NCBI GenBank assembly: GCA_023634235.1
Contig: JAMKCF010000009.1
Span: forward strand, 930,001-994,000
Direction of reading: 5' to 3'
Length of the DNA stretch: 64,000 bases
Source of the DNA: Pisaster brevispinus
Lineage: Eukaryota; Echinodermata; Asteroidea; Forcipulatida; Asteriidae
Positions 12,786-46,565 of this stretch are shown piece after piece. Positions within the stretch are counted from its first letter, which is position 1, and every line of letters begins with the position of its first letter. Under the pieces are notes generated by a model that did not search any database, had not been told where the DNA came from, and was given only the letters and a program-made list of their open reading frames with translations. Position numbers and translations under genes: made by a program.

Positions 12786-15255
12786 GCTGCAACGACAGCG
12801 TTGAAATAATATAGGACTCTATAGTGTTGCGGTCATAGCCACTGCAAAAGTCACTAATCCGGAACCCTTTACAAACAAAACTCCTAAAAATCCACTCTGA
12901 TAGAAAAAAAAAACCCTAAAAGGCTTCATCATCCACAAAAGTGCAATATCATCTGACCTTTATTAAAACCCGATTAATAGCGAATTCTAGCTATAAATAA
13001 ACCTGCCGAATAGGAAATACGTCACGTCTCTTTCCTCTCCCATAATACACAACAACTTGATGCCGTGTTAGGTACACCGCGCTTAATAATCGTAGGAATT
13101 ACGGGAGCCGAAAACGCACCGTGGCGACTTCGCCGTATTATAAAGACGAGTGGGCGGAACGGAGAAATTGTCCCAACCTCGCCTACGGGCGAAAGTCACG
13201 TCCAGATAAACCAGGCATTAGATTGGTGTCCGTGGATACTTTGAGTTCTATAGCAAAATGTTCTCCAATAAAATTAAGGAACACACTTAATAAGTAGCCT
13301 AAGTCGAAAGGAGGGGAAAAACAGTATTTGGAAGCCTGCAAACGGTCGCTTTCCTTCGGTGGTAATTTCCCCCATAATCGTACAATTAAAAACAAAGTAT
13401 ATGATGCATGTTTTGTTATCCCTCTAGTCTCTCTCTCGCTCTCTCTCTCTCTTTCTTTTGGAGATTAATTTTGACTGAGAATAATATACTTAGATTTACA
13501 GAGAAAACAAGGCGAAGAATTTAAAACCCACGCATAACGCGAAATGTCTGTACAAACGAGCTCGAAAAACCGGCCAGCTCATTTCAGTTGAAACTTTGAC
13601 CGAGTGATTGTGCGATGATGGATAATTATCTTTACTCAATGAGGCAAGTGATGGTACTACAAGAACCAGTTCACTATTATAGTGCTGCTCCAGAAAGCAA
13701 ACCCACGCCCCCTACTCTCACAGTATAGCCCACTCGGCCCATTTACCCCTCTTTTGATTCGGTGTAATGCGATTTCCCCCCACACGAAAACAACAAAAAA
13801 TATATCTAAAAATTGGGGTGCAAAGTCGAAGTCATTACTACTTTTTCCCAAGTCCATTAAGTCGTGATTTATCGAGAGAGGTCCGGCATTTTCAGGGAAC
13901 GGTCGCGCGTGTCAGTTTTCCCCAAAGGGTTTGGGAAAACTTCCTTTAGCGATGCGGCCAGGTGGGGGGATGGGGGCGCCTCCTCACAACAGGTGCAATG
14001 CGAGAGGGCCACGGGGGCAAAAAGGCAGGATGCAACACTGGTAATGATGGGGAGTATTATATCGCGTAACCTCGAGAAAACAACTGGGACTCCCCGACCC
14101 ACCTGGTTGTATATCATAACAGAACACTGAGACTAAATCGGCCCCAAGAGGCAAATTTCAGACACTTTTTCAAATCATATTTCTGGGGTCCACAAGAGAG
14201 ATAGTGGTGCACTTTTTCACAGAGTTGAATGGAGGGGGTAATAAATTCTTGTGCTATCCTTCCAGAACCGTGTTACTAAATCAAGTCTCGTATAGGGAAG
14301 CTATCCTCCAGTCAGTGCTGGGCCCACCCCTCTATGTACAATACAGAGCTTTGGTTCGATAGCAAGAAAAGCTTAAGTCTTAACTCAATTGCTTCAAACA
14401 ATTCAACGTCATCCACTTGTTTTCTTCAGAAGGTTTAATAATAATCAATAAATGTAAATGGAGTTTGTTTTTTTGTTTTTTTAAACTGAAGCATATGGAA
14501 CACATTGCGTTTACGAATTCCCAAAAGGATCAACTCTTCGTGAAAAGACACCCCCACCCCCACAGACACCCCACCCCACCTCCCCACCACCCCAAGACGT
14601 TTTGCATCATTTTTATGGTTCCCTGCACACATCAAAGATAACTACCGGAACTAGTATAGAGTCGGACTGTTTCCAACAACCAGCCTTCATTTGGGCTTGC
14701 GTGGCTCCAAGCAAAATGGCTGTACTGTGAGATTCAAAAGGCTGTCGGGCCTCTTGTTTTAGCTATGCTGACAGACTTAAACACAAAAACACACAACAGA
14801 TTTACGCCGACCCCCTCAGAATCTCTTGCCTGAAGAGGAAAACCAGCCAAGCCTTTGACACTGATGGGTTATAAATACCGCCAAGAAAAAGTACCTTCTA
14901 ACTTTTGGACAGCTCCAAGCGGATTTATGTTTTTTTGAAATGTCAAATTATTGACTGAATAATCGTCGGGAGAATTCGCTCCTGGGGAAAAAATACGAAG
15001 ACAGAAAAAAAAAGTACAGCAACAGGAGAGGAAAACTGGCACGCACAAATGAGCAATAAAGGTGAGGGAGGCAAACACAAACCACTGGCTCCCCCAAGTC
15101 TGCCAGGCAGATTTATAATGACATTTAGATTTTAGGCTCGCGTGCTGACCAAAGAAATAAAATCGGCGATGTTGTTTCATCTTGCACCCGCTGCTAGCCC
15201 CGGTGTTTACACGGTAAGTAACTATGATTATCACAACTGGTCCAAGAATACGTGG

Positions 15256-15300
15256 GAGGGTTGGGGTTGGGGGTTTGGGGTGGGGGGGGGGGAGCTGGGG
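15256..15300 (+). other. G-quadruplex-type tract
   Basis: Runs of three or more G separated by one to three bases (GGGTTGGGG, GGGGG, GGGG, then a long G run) satisfy the usual four-tract quadruplex pattern on the + strand. It looks telomere-like over a short stretch but is not a true telomeric repeat. Confidence 0.6.
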
Positions 15301-16095
15301 GGTGACGGGTATATCCCTAACGTTATACCCACACCACTCAATCACTTAATACGAGTTGCTCATAGCGTTAGCACTGATTGAAATAGTGTACCCGATTGCG
15401 TCACATGAGCAGGTGATTATTTGTGCGTTCGTTACAGTTGAAAACGGAAAATAATTGAAATATGGAAAGAGCAACACTAATGGGTGGTGATACTGACTGA
15501 ACACAATATGGCTGGGGTTTAATTTGTCTAATTAATAAATGAATACGCGTCATATGTGGAGAATTGCAAAGCACTGCTTCGGGCGAGGGTTCACGGCCGG
15601 AGAAACCTTTGAGAGGCCGTGGGACTGGGTTGAGGAAAAGCGAAGAGGTAGAGATGATGTCTGGTTGCAGTTTAGACGGTAATAGGGATGGGAATAGTAG
15701 CAAGAAAACTGAATATAAATTAAAGAAAGAGGAAATGAGGAGCAAGGTAGAAAAGAAGAGCTAACAAGATGATGGCTTCAAAATGGTATTTAAAAAAAGA
15801 AAGGGAAGTGGCAACATCTCTACCCCTTTCATATTTGAAGTATGAAGGAAAGTTTTGATTACAAAATAACGAAAAGAAACATGAAATGTTAAGGGAAAGA
15901 GAATATATTAAGGAGGATGGGGAAGATGGTGGATGACGGATGAAGATGCATGGGGAAAAAAGGTCAAGATGGATGAAGGAAGGGGACGGGGACTGTGATA
16001 AACCTAGTAAAGGATACATGGGTGGATGGAGGGAAAATGATGGGGATGGAAAGGCGGGGATAGGTGAAGGGGACAGAAGAGGAGAGAAAGCGGAA

Positions 16096-16371
16096 TGAGA
16101 AGAGGATACATGGAGAACGGGTGAAGATAAAGGAAATAAAAGGGGATGGGTGGAGACGGAGAACGGGTGAAGATAGAGGAAGTAAAAGGGGATGGGTGGA
16201 GACGGAGAACGGGTGAAGATAGAGGAAGTAAAAGGGGATGGGTGGAGACGGAGAACGGGTGAAGATAGAGGAAGTAAAAGGGGATGGGTGGAGACGGAGA
16301 ACGGGTGAAGATAGAGGAAGTAAAAGGGGATGGGCGGAGATAGAATGAAGGGGTGGAGGATGAATGGAAAG
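16096..16371. repeat. 46-bp purine-rich minisatellite
   Basis: GGGGATGGG starts at 16142, 16188, 16234, 16280 and 16326, exactly 46 bp apart. Units contain GGAGACGGAGAACGGGTGAA followed by GATAGAGGAAGTAAAA. Degenerate relatives extend the purine-rich tract over roughly 15900-16580. Ser/Pro-rich minus-strand open frames here are by-products of the repeat. Confidence 0.95.
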
Positions 16372-16594
16372 AGGCGGGGATGCATGAAGGGGACAGAGGA
16401 GGGTAGAAAGCGGATAACGGAGAAGAGGATACATGGAGAACGGGTGAAGATAGGTGGAGGAGGGGATGGCTGGAGGAGATTGAAAAAGGGTTGGAATGGA
16501 TGAAGAAAGGGGAAGAGGATGGGTGATCAAAATAAAGGATACACGGATAACGAGTAAAGTTGGACGAAGGAGAAAAGGATGCAAGGGGTGAAGG

Positions 16595-16632
16595 GGTGGA
16601 CCACGTAACCACTCGGCCACGACACGCTGAAC
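16595..16632 (-). mobile_element. Truncated tRNA-like SINE head
   Basis: Read on the minus strand, GTCGTGGCCGAGTGGTTACG is a Ser/Leu-type tRNA box A region. No box B follows, because the purine-rich minisatellite tract begins immediately downstream. It is best read as a SINE 5' stub. Confidence 0.45.
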
Positions 16633-18129
16633 ATTGGTGCTATTCAATACAAGACGGCAGTAAGATATCCCAGGTACTATATACATCAACAAGTATCAGA
16701 ATGTACATCGACAACAGGAGTCATTCTAACACACCCAGAGTTCACGTTAAGGAAATAATACCAGAGCCAAAATGTGCGTACAGACTCGTCAGGTCAGCAA
16801 GACTCGGGGAAAATTTACAGACAGGAAAACAGGAGTGGCAACAACCAAAATAAATTCTTTAAAAACATTCAAAGTTTAAGTACAAAATAATTTGGGGCAT
16901 GTTTATTGCTTCTTTGGTGTATAAAGAACCAATACCCTGTAGAATACATGAATCGAAATGATCGTAAGACAATAAAGAATAATATAACTGGCATTTACAT
17001 GAACACGGACGTCTTACTCTCAAACTGTTTGATCGCAGGACCCAGTGTCACAATAGTCTCACTTTGCTGTCCTCATCAATCCCTTCTCGGAAACACACTG
17101 TTAAACAACATTTTGTAAAACTCCATTTTCTGTATCTCTATTAATAACACAGTAAAAAACATGCCTCATGGTGGAGGGGGGTTAACCCAAGTGTAACCAC
17201 CCCTTCCCTACGATCCAGACGTGAATATTATTCTGCCTTTATTGCAAGATTTCTCAATAAATCCATATTTGAATTTACTTTGATACTGTACTGAGGAGAT
17301 CTTCAAAGTGGAAGGGGTACAACAAAGACATTTTAGGGGCTCTACAAAGACCAAATTTGTTGGTATTCAATAATAAAATAATACAAATTGATTCTCAAAT
17401 GTTATTACATCACACAACACCTTCAATGGAATACTTTCGTGATAACTGGTACAAAAATACAAACTGCATATTATTTGTTTCTTATAATATACTATGTCAA
17501 TATAAATACACACACACAAAAGCTTTGGAAAGTTGTACACATCTGAACTACAGAATACCCTATAGGAATACAAATAGAAATATACTTTGGATAACACATT
17601 TGATATCTTTCTTATAACACACATTGAAATTAATATACGATACTATATATCTGAACTACTTCGGCCCAGTCATGTACAGTACTTCATTTCCGAATACCAA
17701 AATATGAACAGTACATAAAATTATTACCAATATAGCTTTCACCTATATGTACAAATTAACGCTGTAAATGACCCTTGATACCAACATACACAAAAGAGGA
17801 CACAAACTTGTTAAGCAGATATAAGGTATACTCGATAACAGCAAACGATTACTATACTCTAAAATACCATCGGCTGCATATTGCTTGTGACTTAGATCCC
17901 TACTACTATTTGCTTAGCCAAAACATTTTAAGCAAACGTTTCATGCTATAAAACCAACAAGTGTCTCTGCTTGGTGACGAGAGTTTATACTTCAGCAGCA
18001 ATTGTGTTGAGGGGAAAAAAAGGGAATCCATTATTGCGTTCCTGGTGAGTAAAGAACCATAATGCTCAACTGCAAATGAACGACTTGTGTCAGGAAGGTC
18101 AGAGGACTGAATGACGAGGGAGAATTTCT

Positions 18130-18285
18130 CCGAACTTTGAATTGACCCCTTGCGCAACGCGCAGCGCACTTGACGCGCCTATCCTGTGGGCCATTCTGGG
18201 AGTACAAATTGTACACAAAGGAATCGACTCCCAAAATGGTGGAAATGGTAGACGCGCACTGTGCGGAGGAGCGTTCCACGTTTGT
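18130..18285. repeat. Dispersed repeat, copy 1 (pairs with 38040-38205)
   Basis: Shares with the copy near 38 kb the ordered blocks CGCGC(C/T)TATCCTG, TACACAAAGGAATCGACTCC (TACGCAAAGGAACTGACTCC in copy 2), an AAATGG/AGATGG block, and GCACTGTGCGGAGGAGCGTT. Both copies are in the same orientation. The family is not identified. Confidence 0.7.
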
Positions 18286-21200
18286 GCTTTTTCAATTCAA
18301 GAGGGACATTTTTAAAATCTGTATAAGATTGGTATGCTTAAGCTGTCTCTTCATAATACATACAATAGTTGCTGGTTGCAAATGAATAGTACAAAATATT
18401 CTAAACTTACAATAGACATGTCACCTGCAGTGCTCAGTTAAATCTAAACGAACCATTAAGTCACGTTTTCACCAGAAATGAAAAAAAAAATGCACCAGCT
18501 CAAATTTTGACACGATTATTTCACATGATTATTTCACATGCCTGCAAAAGAGTCATGTAGTCAAAATGCTATTTTGTATTTTCGTTAGTAACTTTGTAAT
18601 AATAGTGTATGAATTCTAATTAAAGGTACAAAAATAAAATATATGTAGATTTCCCAGTGATAATGTGAGATGTTTCATGAAAACAAATTGAGTAACCTTA
18701 GATTTTGTTATAATAAATAAGTAAAAAATAATGCAACAATACTGATATATGATGTACCTTTTCCAACAATATATACAACATATTGTAACTCAGTCATTAT
18801 ATTATAAATATAAATATAATCTGGGCTCCACTTCTTTCAGAAAAAAAAGGATAACAAAATAAATGATTAAATAAATTGAATTCCAAAGTTGAATAGCTGG
18901 CATCCTTGGGCCTTTCCAACAAAACAAACAAAATATTCCGAGTATCATTTGTTTTTCTTAAAACAATTTTAAATATTTAGCCGCTGTGGCATACTCGGTT
19001 TGACACAGTAAGGGGTTTACATTGTAAAGCTGATTTGTCAGTCAAAACAACACTAAATATACACGCATACCTCATGAATGAAAATGTTGCTTCCCGAATA
19101 CTTAAGTGTTTAGTATTACACCAGTGAAATGCTTATCACGACAAGCATCTCTTGAATGCGCCGCCGATGGGGAGGAATCGTCGCCTCAACGCTGAAGGCC
19201 ACATATTTCCCTAGCTAGCCGCAGATTAATTTGGAAATTTATGCAAGGAGCCTGGAGTGATGGGATTTTTGTGTGTGTTTTTTTTTTCAAGTGAAGAGTC
19301 AATTTATTATCGCTGATTGATTGGACGGAGAAGCTCAAACAATTTTTGATTTATGTATTTTTAATAAGTGATGGTATTCTTATAGTGAATCTTACATGAC
19401 TTGTGGTTTTTTGTTTTAATTTTACTTTAATTTTCCCCCACCCATTAAAAGTACAGGGTGCTCTTGTTATCCATGCAGCATATCAATAACAAAACGACCC
19501 AATCTAATCTGGACTTGTATTACAGCGTTGTTTTTTCTTCAAAAACTAAAGTAAAAAATGAGTCGCTTTAGGCGTTCAACTGATAAATCTTAGGGCCAGG
19601 AAGGAAGGTAAAGGGGAGGGGGGGGGTGTCAGGTGAAATAGGGGTGGTAAAGGGATAAGCTTCTATGAAAATCACCAAGAACCGTTGTTGTTGTTGTTGT
19701 TGATGTTTTTTTTTTGTTTTTTTTAATGTCCCCTGATCAAAGAAGACTACTCCGCCTTGAGACTATGGAAAACAACATTAACCCCACCCTACTTTTTAAA
19801 GCTATTTTTTCAACCAATTTGACTTATATAGTTTTAAAAACAAAACCCTGGAGATCGTCATGAGGTTAAAAGAGGAAGGGGGTGGCTGACCCAATGTCAT
19901 GCATAACTATAGGTACTTCAATATAATGTATCAGAGCATGATTAATGCAAACTGAAAACATGAAAACCCCCTTTCATACAGCGCATAACCTCTACTAAAC
20001 GATTTGACCAGCTACCACCACAAAATCTGGATTTCTCATAATCCACCTTAAAAAAAACACCCCAAAACATCTGACTCCGAACCACAATTTCAGATCACAT
20101 TTTGATTAGTTTGCAAGGAGGAGCTGCAGTCAGTGAGTTAAGACTGTAGTCATCCTACAGCTGCCCAGAGAAACCCAAACCGTTTGACCACACATTCATT
20201 GATCCCCGTACCATTCCCCACATCTGAATAACCACTCTGGCAAGCCAACCACTGTCTCCCGATGGTGCCAGGATTGTTGTGCAAGTGGGTGGTAATAACA
20301 AGGGTTTAAGAGATGGTGAACGATAGAGGATGACAGTTCACTATCCAGCTACTCTCACCGCCGGTGGCTGCTGAATCAATTTGCTGCATTGGGAAGTCTG
20401 CCATAAGTTTGGCTCCAAAAATAGAGTTTAAAACATAAAAGGCAAGTTCTTTTGTGTGAAGTGGGTGAGAGGGAGGGTACGTTTTCGAGATGGAGTCCCA
20501 GGAAGGAACAATTCCATCAGGGCATGATGCAGTTAAAGGCATTCTTACAATCCTACATCGTCAAGCATTTGTCTTAAGGAGTTTAGTGACTAGATTTGAA
20601 TCTTGAACCCTTTGTAGTGTCACCAAACGAGTGTTCGCCAATAGCAATGATCTGCATGAAGCTTTTTCTATACCAATAGTATTAGCGCACTCTTATAATC
20701 CGGTACAAAATCAGTGAAGTAAATTGCACAGCCTTTGCAGCAAGTTTTACTATCCAAAAGGGAGCTGTGAGCTCATTGGCATACACCACATTTATGTGAC
20801 TTGTGACCTGTGTTTGTAAGGGTGGAACTTTCCAAATTGCACCCCATGGTTTTTCCCCCATTTGGTATTGAAATTTACATTGTCATTGCATGGGTAAGAT
20901 TGTACGAAAATGAAAAAATCGGGACAGCAATATCCTCGTGGTCTGGAAATGAAGCTCCCAAGGAAATAGGGTATTATGCGAAGGTTTAAAGACTCCTTAC
21001 TCCACCACTAATAAAAATCCTGGCCTAGAGGTTCGATCACAACAAGAGCCGAGTCTTCTACCGATGTGATGGCAAGTTCAACCTCTTTCAAGAAAGTGTG
21101 AAGGTGAAGGGAGGTCGATGATCAATTCTGACATCAGGAAGGGAAAAAACCAGCAGATAAATCACTGATAAGTTCACAAATCATAAAAGTGAGCGCTGAG

Positions 21201-24200
21201 GCTTAATTCCTACAAAAATGTCTCTCTACCATGACAACTGGGAAAGCACATACATTTCCGTACATCTGTTTTGAGGTTCACGTACAAAATGTGCTCCCAA
21301 AGAAAAATATTGCAACACACAGCTTTCACCATCCTCTCTAAAAGACCCCAACATTTCAAGGAACCGAAAACAAACAAATCTGACAGATTTAAGGCAGTTT
21401 TTACTCAAACAGCTTTAACGGTCCGCTGCTACATATTCCCCTGTCGGACATGACACCAGGATTTCCAACAGCAAATCCTCCCAGGGCCTATTTTAAGAAG
21501 TAAAAACACAAGCGGAGCCATTGGCCGTCGTCGCCTTGAGTAAGCCTGTCTACATACCAAGACGCTAGCCCCACTGATATCAAGCCCCCTAGAAGCACAA
21601 AATAAAGTACAGCCTGGCCTCTCCAGTAATAATCACAATCTTCAGAAACATTTGTAGGACTTAAATTATGTTAGAATGGCAAAGTGCCAAGTCAATGGAA
21701 AAAACAAAAAATATGTAAGGAATTTCTGAGATTTCTGATGATGGTAAAAAAAATAAAAAATAAAATATAAAAAAACAGTGAATGGAGGAGTCATTAGCTC
21801 CACCTCTTTTTTTTTGACCCGGAATTTTTGTCGGTGAAGTTTGATGGAGTCATATTCAGAAATGCTCAGGGAATGTAATAGATTTGTTAGTTGCAACAAA
21901 ACACTCTGTCTTGAAGATATGTGTAGTATGGTTATAAGTCGAACAAGATTGGGAAAAAGCACACAAATCTTGACCACAGAAAGGGGGAGGGGAGAAAGGA
22001 GAAAGAGGTATTGAAACAGAAACAAGACTAAAAGTAATGTTGTTGCGTTGGAGCCGAGACGGATAACAGGTAGCGAGAAAGAAAGAGGCGGGTAAGGAGT
22101 TCCAATTTTTCAAACTTGGAAACTGATCAAAACAGAGAAGAACATTTTTTCAAGAACAATTTCTGGTACAGCTGCATCTTATACTTGTAACTTAAGGTTG
22201 TTCAATGGAAATTAGTATTACTGATCAAAAGAGACAAGAGTTGATATAGAACAGCCTCAGCAATATTGTCACAGATGTTTTCCCTAAGAAGAGAACTTAC
22301 TACAGCATTTAACTTACAATGAAGCATGGACTTATGAGAAACAGCCAAACGAAAAAAAAAAGAGGAATATGAAATTAGACTAACACTCAATTGCCTGTGA
22401 GCTGTCCAATATCCAAGTTCATTTTTGTATGCTTACTGGCAGCAATTCTTTCTCTCTTTTATTTTTTTGCCTAAAAAGGCCATCTTTTCGCACAAATTTA
22501 TGACAAGTGTCTCACAGCTGTTTAAGGGACAGGCAAGAGGAATATGAAGAAAATATATTGACTAAATCACGTGATGTTGAACAGAGGAGAGCCTTTATAG
22601 CTTCAGATGGCCTGGGGGTACCTTGATCATTGCCAGGGTCACATGGCCCGACATTTTATGATGGTTTGTCACGAACATCTTTGCCCAAAACTGTCAACTT
22701 TTCATATTAATGTTTCCTTTGAGGTACGATCCAGTGGGGGGTTGGCAGAGGGGACACTTGCATTTGAATGATCAAACAAGTGATGTGGCCAAGGACAGTC
22801 TGTGACATTGGTGTCTACGAGCCAGAGTAGTTTTCCCCAAAATACACAAACCACCGGAGTTAAAATTCGCTTAGTTTAAATTTGCTTGAAAACTTGATAT
22901 ATTTAACTTATCATACCGTTTTCTTCACACACACAGAAAGGGAGAAATATTTCAATTGATGAACAAATGCCAATATGCAGTGGGAAATACAGCGTCCATC
23001 CACGCACATTTACATTTCCCAACTTGTTGACTAAAAGCACGGATTAAGATTCTGTAAACCAAATAAAATTGAAAAATTGTCTGAAAAAGCACCTGATCAA
23101 ATAAGGCTGCTCATCAGATAATATTGTTATAAAACCCACCATTGTTGCTTTGCAATAACTGACAGGGAACCAGCCACAAGCTATGTATGAAAACTAGTTT
23201 ATTTCAGCTGGTTACCTCTGCTACGCAAATGGAACTGTTCTGTACTTAGCACAGTTTTGTTTACTAAGCAAATATCTGTTACTAGGCATTATTATTTAAG
23301 GTTGCCCAATACAAAAGACTTGTGGATGGATCAAAATGCATCAAATGCTTTTTCAGATATTTAATATTTTGTTTAACACCAATAAAACAACTAAACAGTG
23401 GTGTATTTCAAGTGTGCGCAAAAGCATGTCACGGGGAGGTCAAATGAAAGTCACGCCCCTCGTAAAAAAACAACCTAAATAGCTCAAAATTATCAAATTA
23501 TTACTCAAAACAAACCGCTTAATATGCTACATCTAGACGAAGCCATTACCGTAATAGGTCTACAATCCCCTTATTGACTGACACTTGGCAGTCCAGTTGT
23601 CTGCAACTGCAGCCCCTTCGACAGGTTATAAACCTGAAGGCCCATGAAATGTGGGGGTTTAGACATAGGGACAGGTGGCTTTCCCACAAATGGTCAGCAT
23701 CAAACACCGTGGTAATAAACCATCCATGAGTGATCATAGCAAATATTGATGGAAAGGACCCCAAAAATGAAATAAATAAGTGGCCGACTCCCACATGGGG
23801 AAGTTGGAGGTGCGATTTCACAATCCTGATGCTATTTTTTTTTTTGGGGGGGGTGGAAATAAGCATTGGAAATACTCTTCAGACAATGTAATGTGATGCT
23901 TAAGATTGCTTCACAAGTTTCACATGATACAAAAAGTTCACCCTGTATACAGGTGAAAAAGTGTGTTATTTATGCCTTAGACATGACTAAAGTTGACTGG
24001 ATAAATATAGAAAAGTACAGACCAATTTATTGGTTTGTAAGCCAGCGCAAGTCGGCGACTGTTTCATGAGCAATGATGAAGGTGTTCGTTCAACAGTGAC
24101 ACATCAAACTTCCGTTCAATTTTATATTCAGGCATTTTCAGGATGTTTCTTGTAACATCTTATAGCTGTTGCAAAGTTATCTAAACTATAAATTGCCACA

Positions 24201-26209
24201 ATATATGTGTTATTATATTTACTTATTTTTGGGAAGAGTTTTCATTAATCCGGATTTTGAAATACATAATTGATATTTTCCATCCATTATTCAGCCTTTA
24301 TAACTATTATGACCATTTTATCTGCAATATATGCCTCTAACTAGTTTCAGTCTATTACAAAAGAGCACTAGAGCAGCATTTCCTTGGGAAAATGTCACTA
24401 CTTCTGACAAAATAGATCACTGCAAACAGCTTATTGCTACTGAATGGAGGACAGCTGTAGCATTATATTGAACATATCATCACCCAAGTGATCAAAGCTT
24501 TTGATACGTATTTGAAGATTTCTCAAAATTTAGTTATAAACCTTGAATACTTGTAGAGCTATTAAACATGAATTGAGAAACACCCGAAGACTATTAAAAC
24601 TGTTAGTTGTAGACATAGGGAAGAATTTTCGAAAAGCGACAACCACTAATGACTTTCCTGTAAGTGGTGAAACCGGCCTTCAAGTTTCTCCAGAACAGTT
24701 TCCTCTGCCTGCCTTGTTTTTAACACATGAACAAAATCAAGACAGACCTCACCAGTGGTTTTGCGAATAACTCCTTGAGAACTGGCCTTGATTTTCATCT
24801 CATAGGGTTAAAGCCATTTTCTTGAGAATATGGCACTTCCTCTACTGTTGAGTTGTGATTTACAGGCCTATCTGAGATATTAGCTTCATATACACACAGC
24901 CTTCACTCTATTAATGTGCGTTTCTTTTCTTACTCTTTATGCCATGCACAGACCTGAAACTTCATGGAGGCACCAGAGGGCAACTGCCTTCGTTGCCCCA
25001 GGTCATGGACTTGGTGCCCATTGGTGACCCCTTGAAATGCTCCAATAGAAAATTTGAATTTACCAAATGCCTTGGTGCACTTGCCCTTTCAAAAACGAAG
25101 CATCAGGCCTGCATGCAGAACTTCAAAGCTGAAATAGTTAGATGTTGAATCTCTCTTCAGTTCAGTGCAACGTGAACTCAAAGAAGACCTAAAAACAAGA
25201 CTTCTTCCACTTCGTGTCCTTCATCCCTACTATACATTTTCTTCAATCATACAAAACTTCCCCCAATAAAAGTTACTGTTGTTGTCTTACATTTAAAGCA
25301 CCATTCAGATTGACCCTCTTGCACCATGACATCACTCTACTGTAAACATCCTCGTATAAAAATAGTGTTTCCTATTGACTTTCATATGTACAAAGATTAC
25401 AATTGCATTTTTCAGACACCTCAAAAACACCTCAATACTCCCGCGCATTTTCTTCCCACTGGTCATCGTCATTTCCTCCAAGAATTTTTTTTTTTTCAAA
25501 GACTACACAAAAAACCCTTCTGGGTCGAGTCTCCTTATATAAACCTAAATGACGTCACCAACAGATTTTATTTTCAGAGTTGTCTAGAAGATACATGTAT
25601 ACCATGTAGATTCTGGCAGGTATATAGCCCGTAGATCCCCAAGCAGTGTCTAAAAGACAATTCTGCGTCTGACGTGTAATTTTAAAGTGCTCCAAAGTCT
25701 GATTTAGACCCCTACATGAAGCTTTTTGTTTTTCTTGAATTCCTTCTTTAAAGAGATTGAGTTGCTGAACTTTGACTAAAGCCATCATTTCAATGGCCCA
25801 ATAGAGAGTTACTCCATTGAACCTTTATCACCGGGTTTGATATAGTACTGTCTAATAATACACAGGTGTATGCAATCTCAGAATGAAGTTTGCGTCAAAA
25901 CAGTCTAGTGCCTTAACAGCTGTGAATCTTTCATAGTAGATACTTGGATGGCAGCTTGGCAACTCACAGATATCTGAATACAATGTTGCATGGGTCTTTC
26001 AAACACAGTGCGTATATATTACGCTTTGTCTGGTTGTTAATGCTGTTTGTTATCTCCAAAAATTTATTCTAACAAGATTTGAAGTGTTTTATAAACAATG
26101 CAATTGGAAGGACATGCACAGTGCAATTAGTTGAGTACAGTTTGACGAGTACAAGTATCATTAATACAGTACTTTAAGGTGAATTGAAGGTAGGTGTTAC
26201 AGTTTAATG

Positions 26210-26234
26210 AGTTGGAGTTGGAGTTGGAGTTGGA
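26210..26234. repeat. GAGTTG hexanucleotide repeat
   Basis: Four perfect GAGTTG units, just downstream of the formin 3' end. Confidence 0.8.
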
Positions 26235-26317
26235 CTATAGAATACAACTACTAAGGTACGAGTAGCCAATCCTACAGAATTACTAAACAGAGTACACAGT
26301 AACTAAAGTTGGGTCAT

Positions 26318-26432
26318 AGGTGTTGGGACAGGTCCAACAGCTGTTGGGCAGGCCCAACAACTGTTGGGACAGGCCCAACTACAGTTGAGAAAGGCCTAAC
26401 TACAGATGGGACAGGCTCAACTACAGTTGTGA
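26318..26432. repeat. 21-bp minisatellite downstream of the formin
   Basis: About five and a half units of TTGGGACAGGCCCAACTACAG, with one 20-bp unit. Each unit holds a small inverted repeat TTGGG...CCCAA. It lies about 100 bp beyond the likely formin poly(A) signal. Confidence 0.85.
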
Positions 26433-26527
26433 CACTCATCAAGTTGGAATGTAACATGTACCCTATGATAACCAATGTTTAAACTATATTGCTCTTTTGC
26501 TAAACACTTCCTAAACATACTTCAACC

Positions 26528-26533
26528 TTTATT
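26528..26533 (-). terminator. Formin polyadenylation signal (AATAAA)
   Basis: AATAAA on the minus strand about 100 bases after the formin TGA stop (26635-26637). It is the nearest canonical hexamer, giving a short 3' UTR; a longer form is possible. Confidence 0.55.
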
Positions 26534-26634
26534 TCTCCTCAGTCTCACCTGTGGAAACTGTCCAAACTTGTCCAGGCACTTATTTGACTTTACCTCAACT
26601 TGGACTGAATGCTCTCAGTGACCGCTGGATGGGA

Positions 26635-46565
<19,931 letters not shown>

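Larger units (their letters stand above)
3234..26500. other. Gremlin-formin intergenic interval, no gene seen
   Basis: About 23 kb between the two tail-to-tail genes. No open frame shows a recognisable domain, splice-joined homology or coding-type composition. The interval holds minisatellites (6129-6399, 6420-6828, 16096-16371), a G-rich quadruplex-type tract near 15256, a dispersed repeat at 18130-18285, a truncated tRNA-like SINE head near 16595-16632, and simple repeats: GTTT near 7882-7935, CTTT near 9146-9165, GTT near 10353-10375 and 19684-19702, and CT near 13429-13457. Enhancers are expected by analogy with vertebrates, but I cannot identify one by eye. Confidence 0.6.

Noticed and set aside
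15720..16692. Minus-strand Ser/Pro-rich open frames up to 242 residues
   Set aside because: Products of the 46-bp purine-rich minisatellite; all three frames stay open because of composition.
837..20292. GLI-like sites (one mismatch from GACCACCCA) in the gremlin region, e.g. near 837, 7385, 9755, 15482 and 20284
   Set aside because: About five such near-matches are expected by chance in 23 kb, so the count is uninformative although vertebrate GREM1 enhancers use GLI.
24939..25148. Plus-strand 69-residue frame with several Cys and Lys
   Set aside because: No splice sites or family features supporting an exon; more likely an old dispersed repeat.
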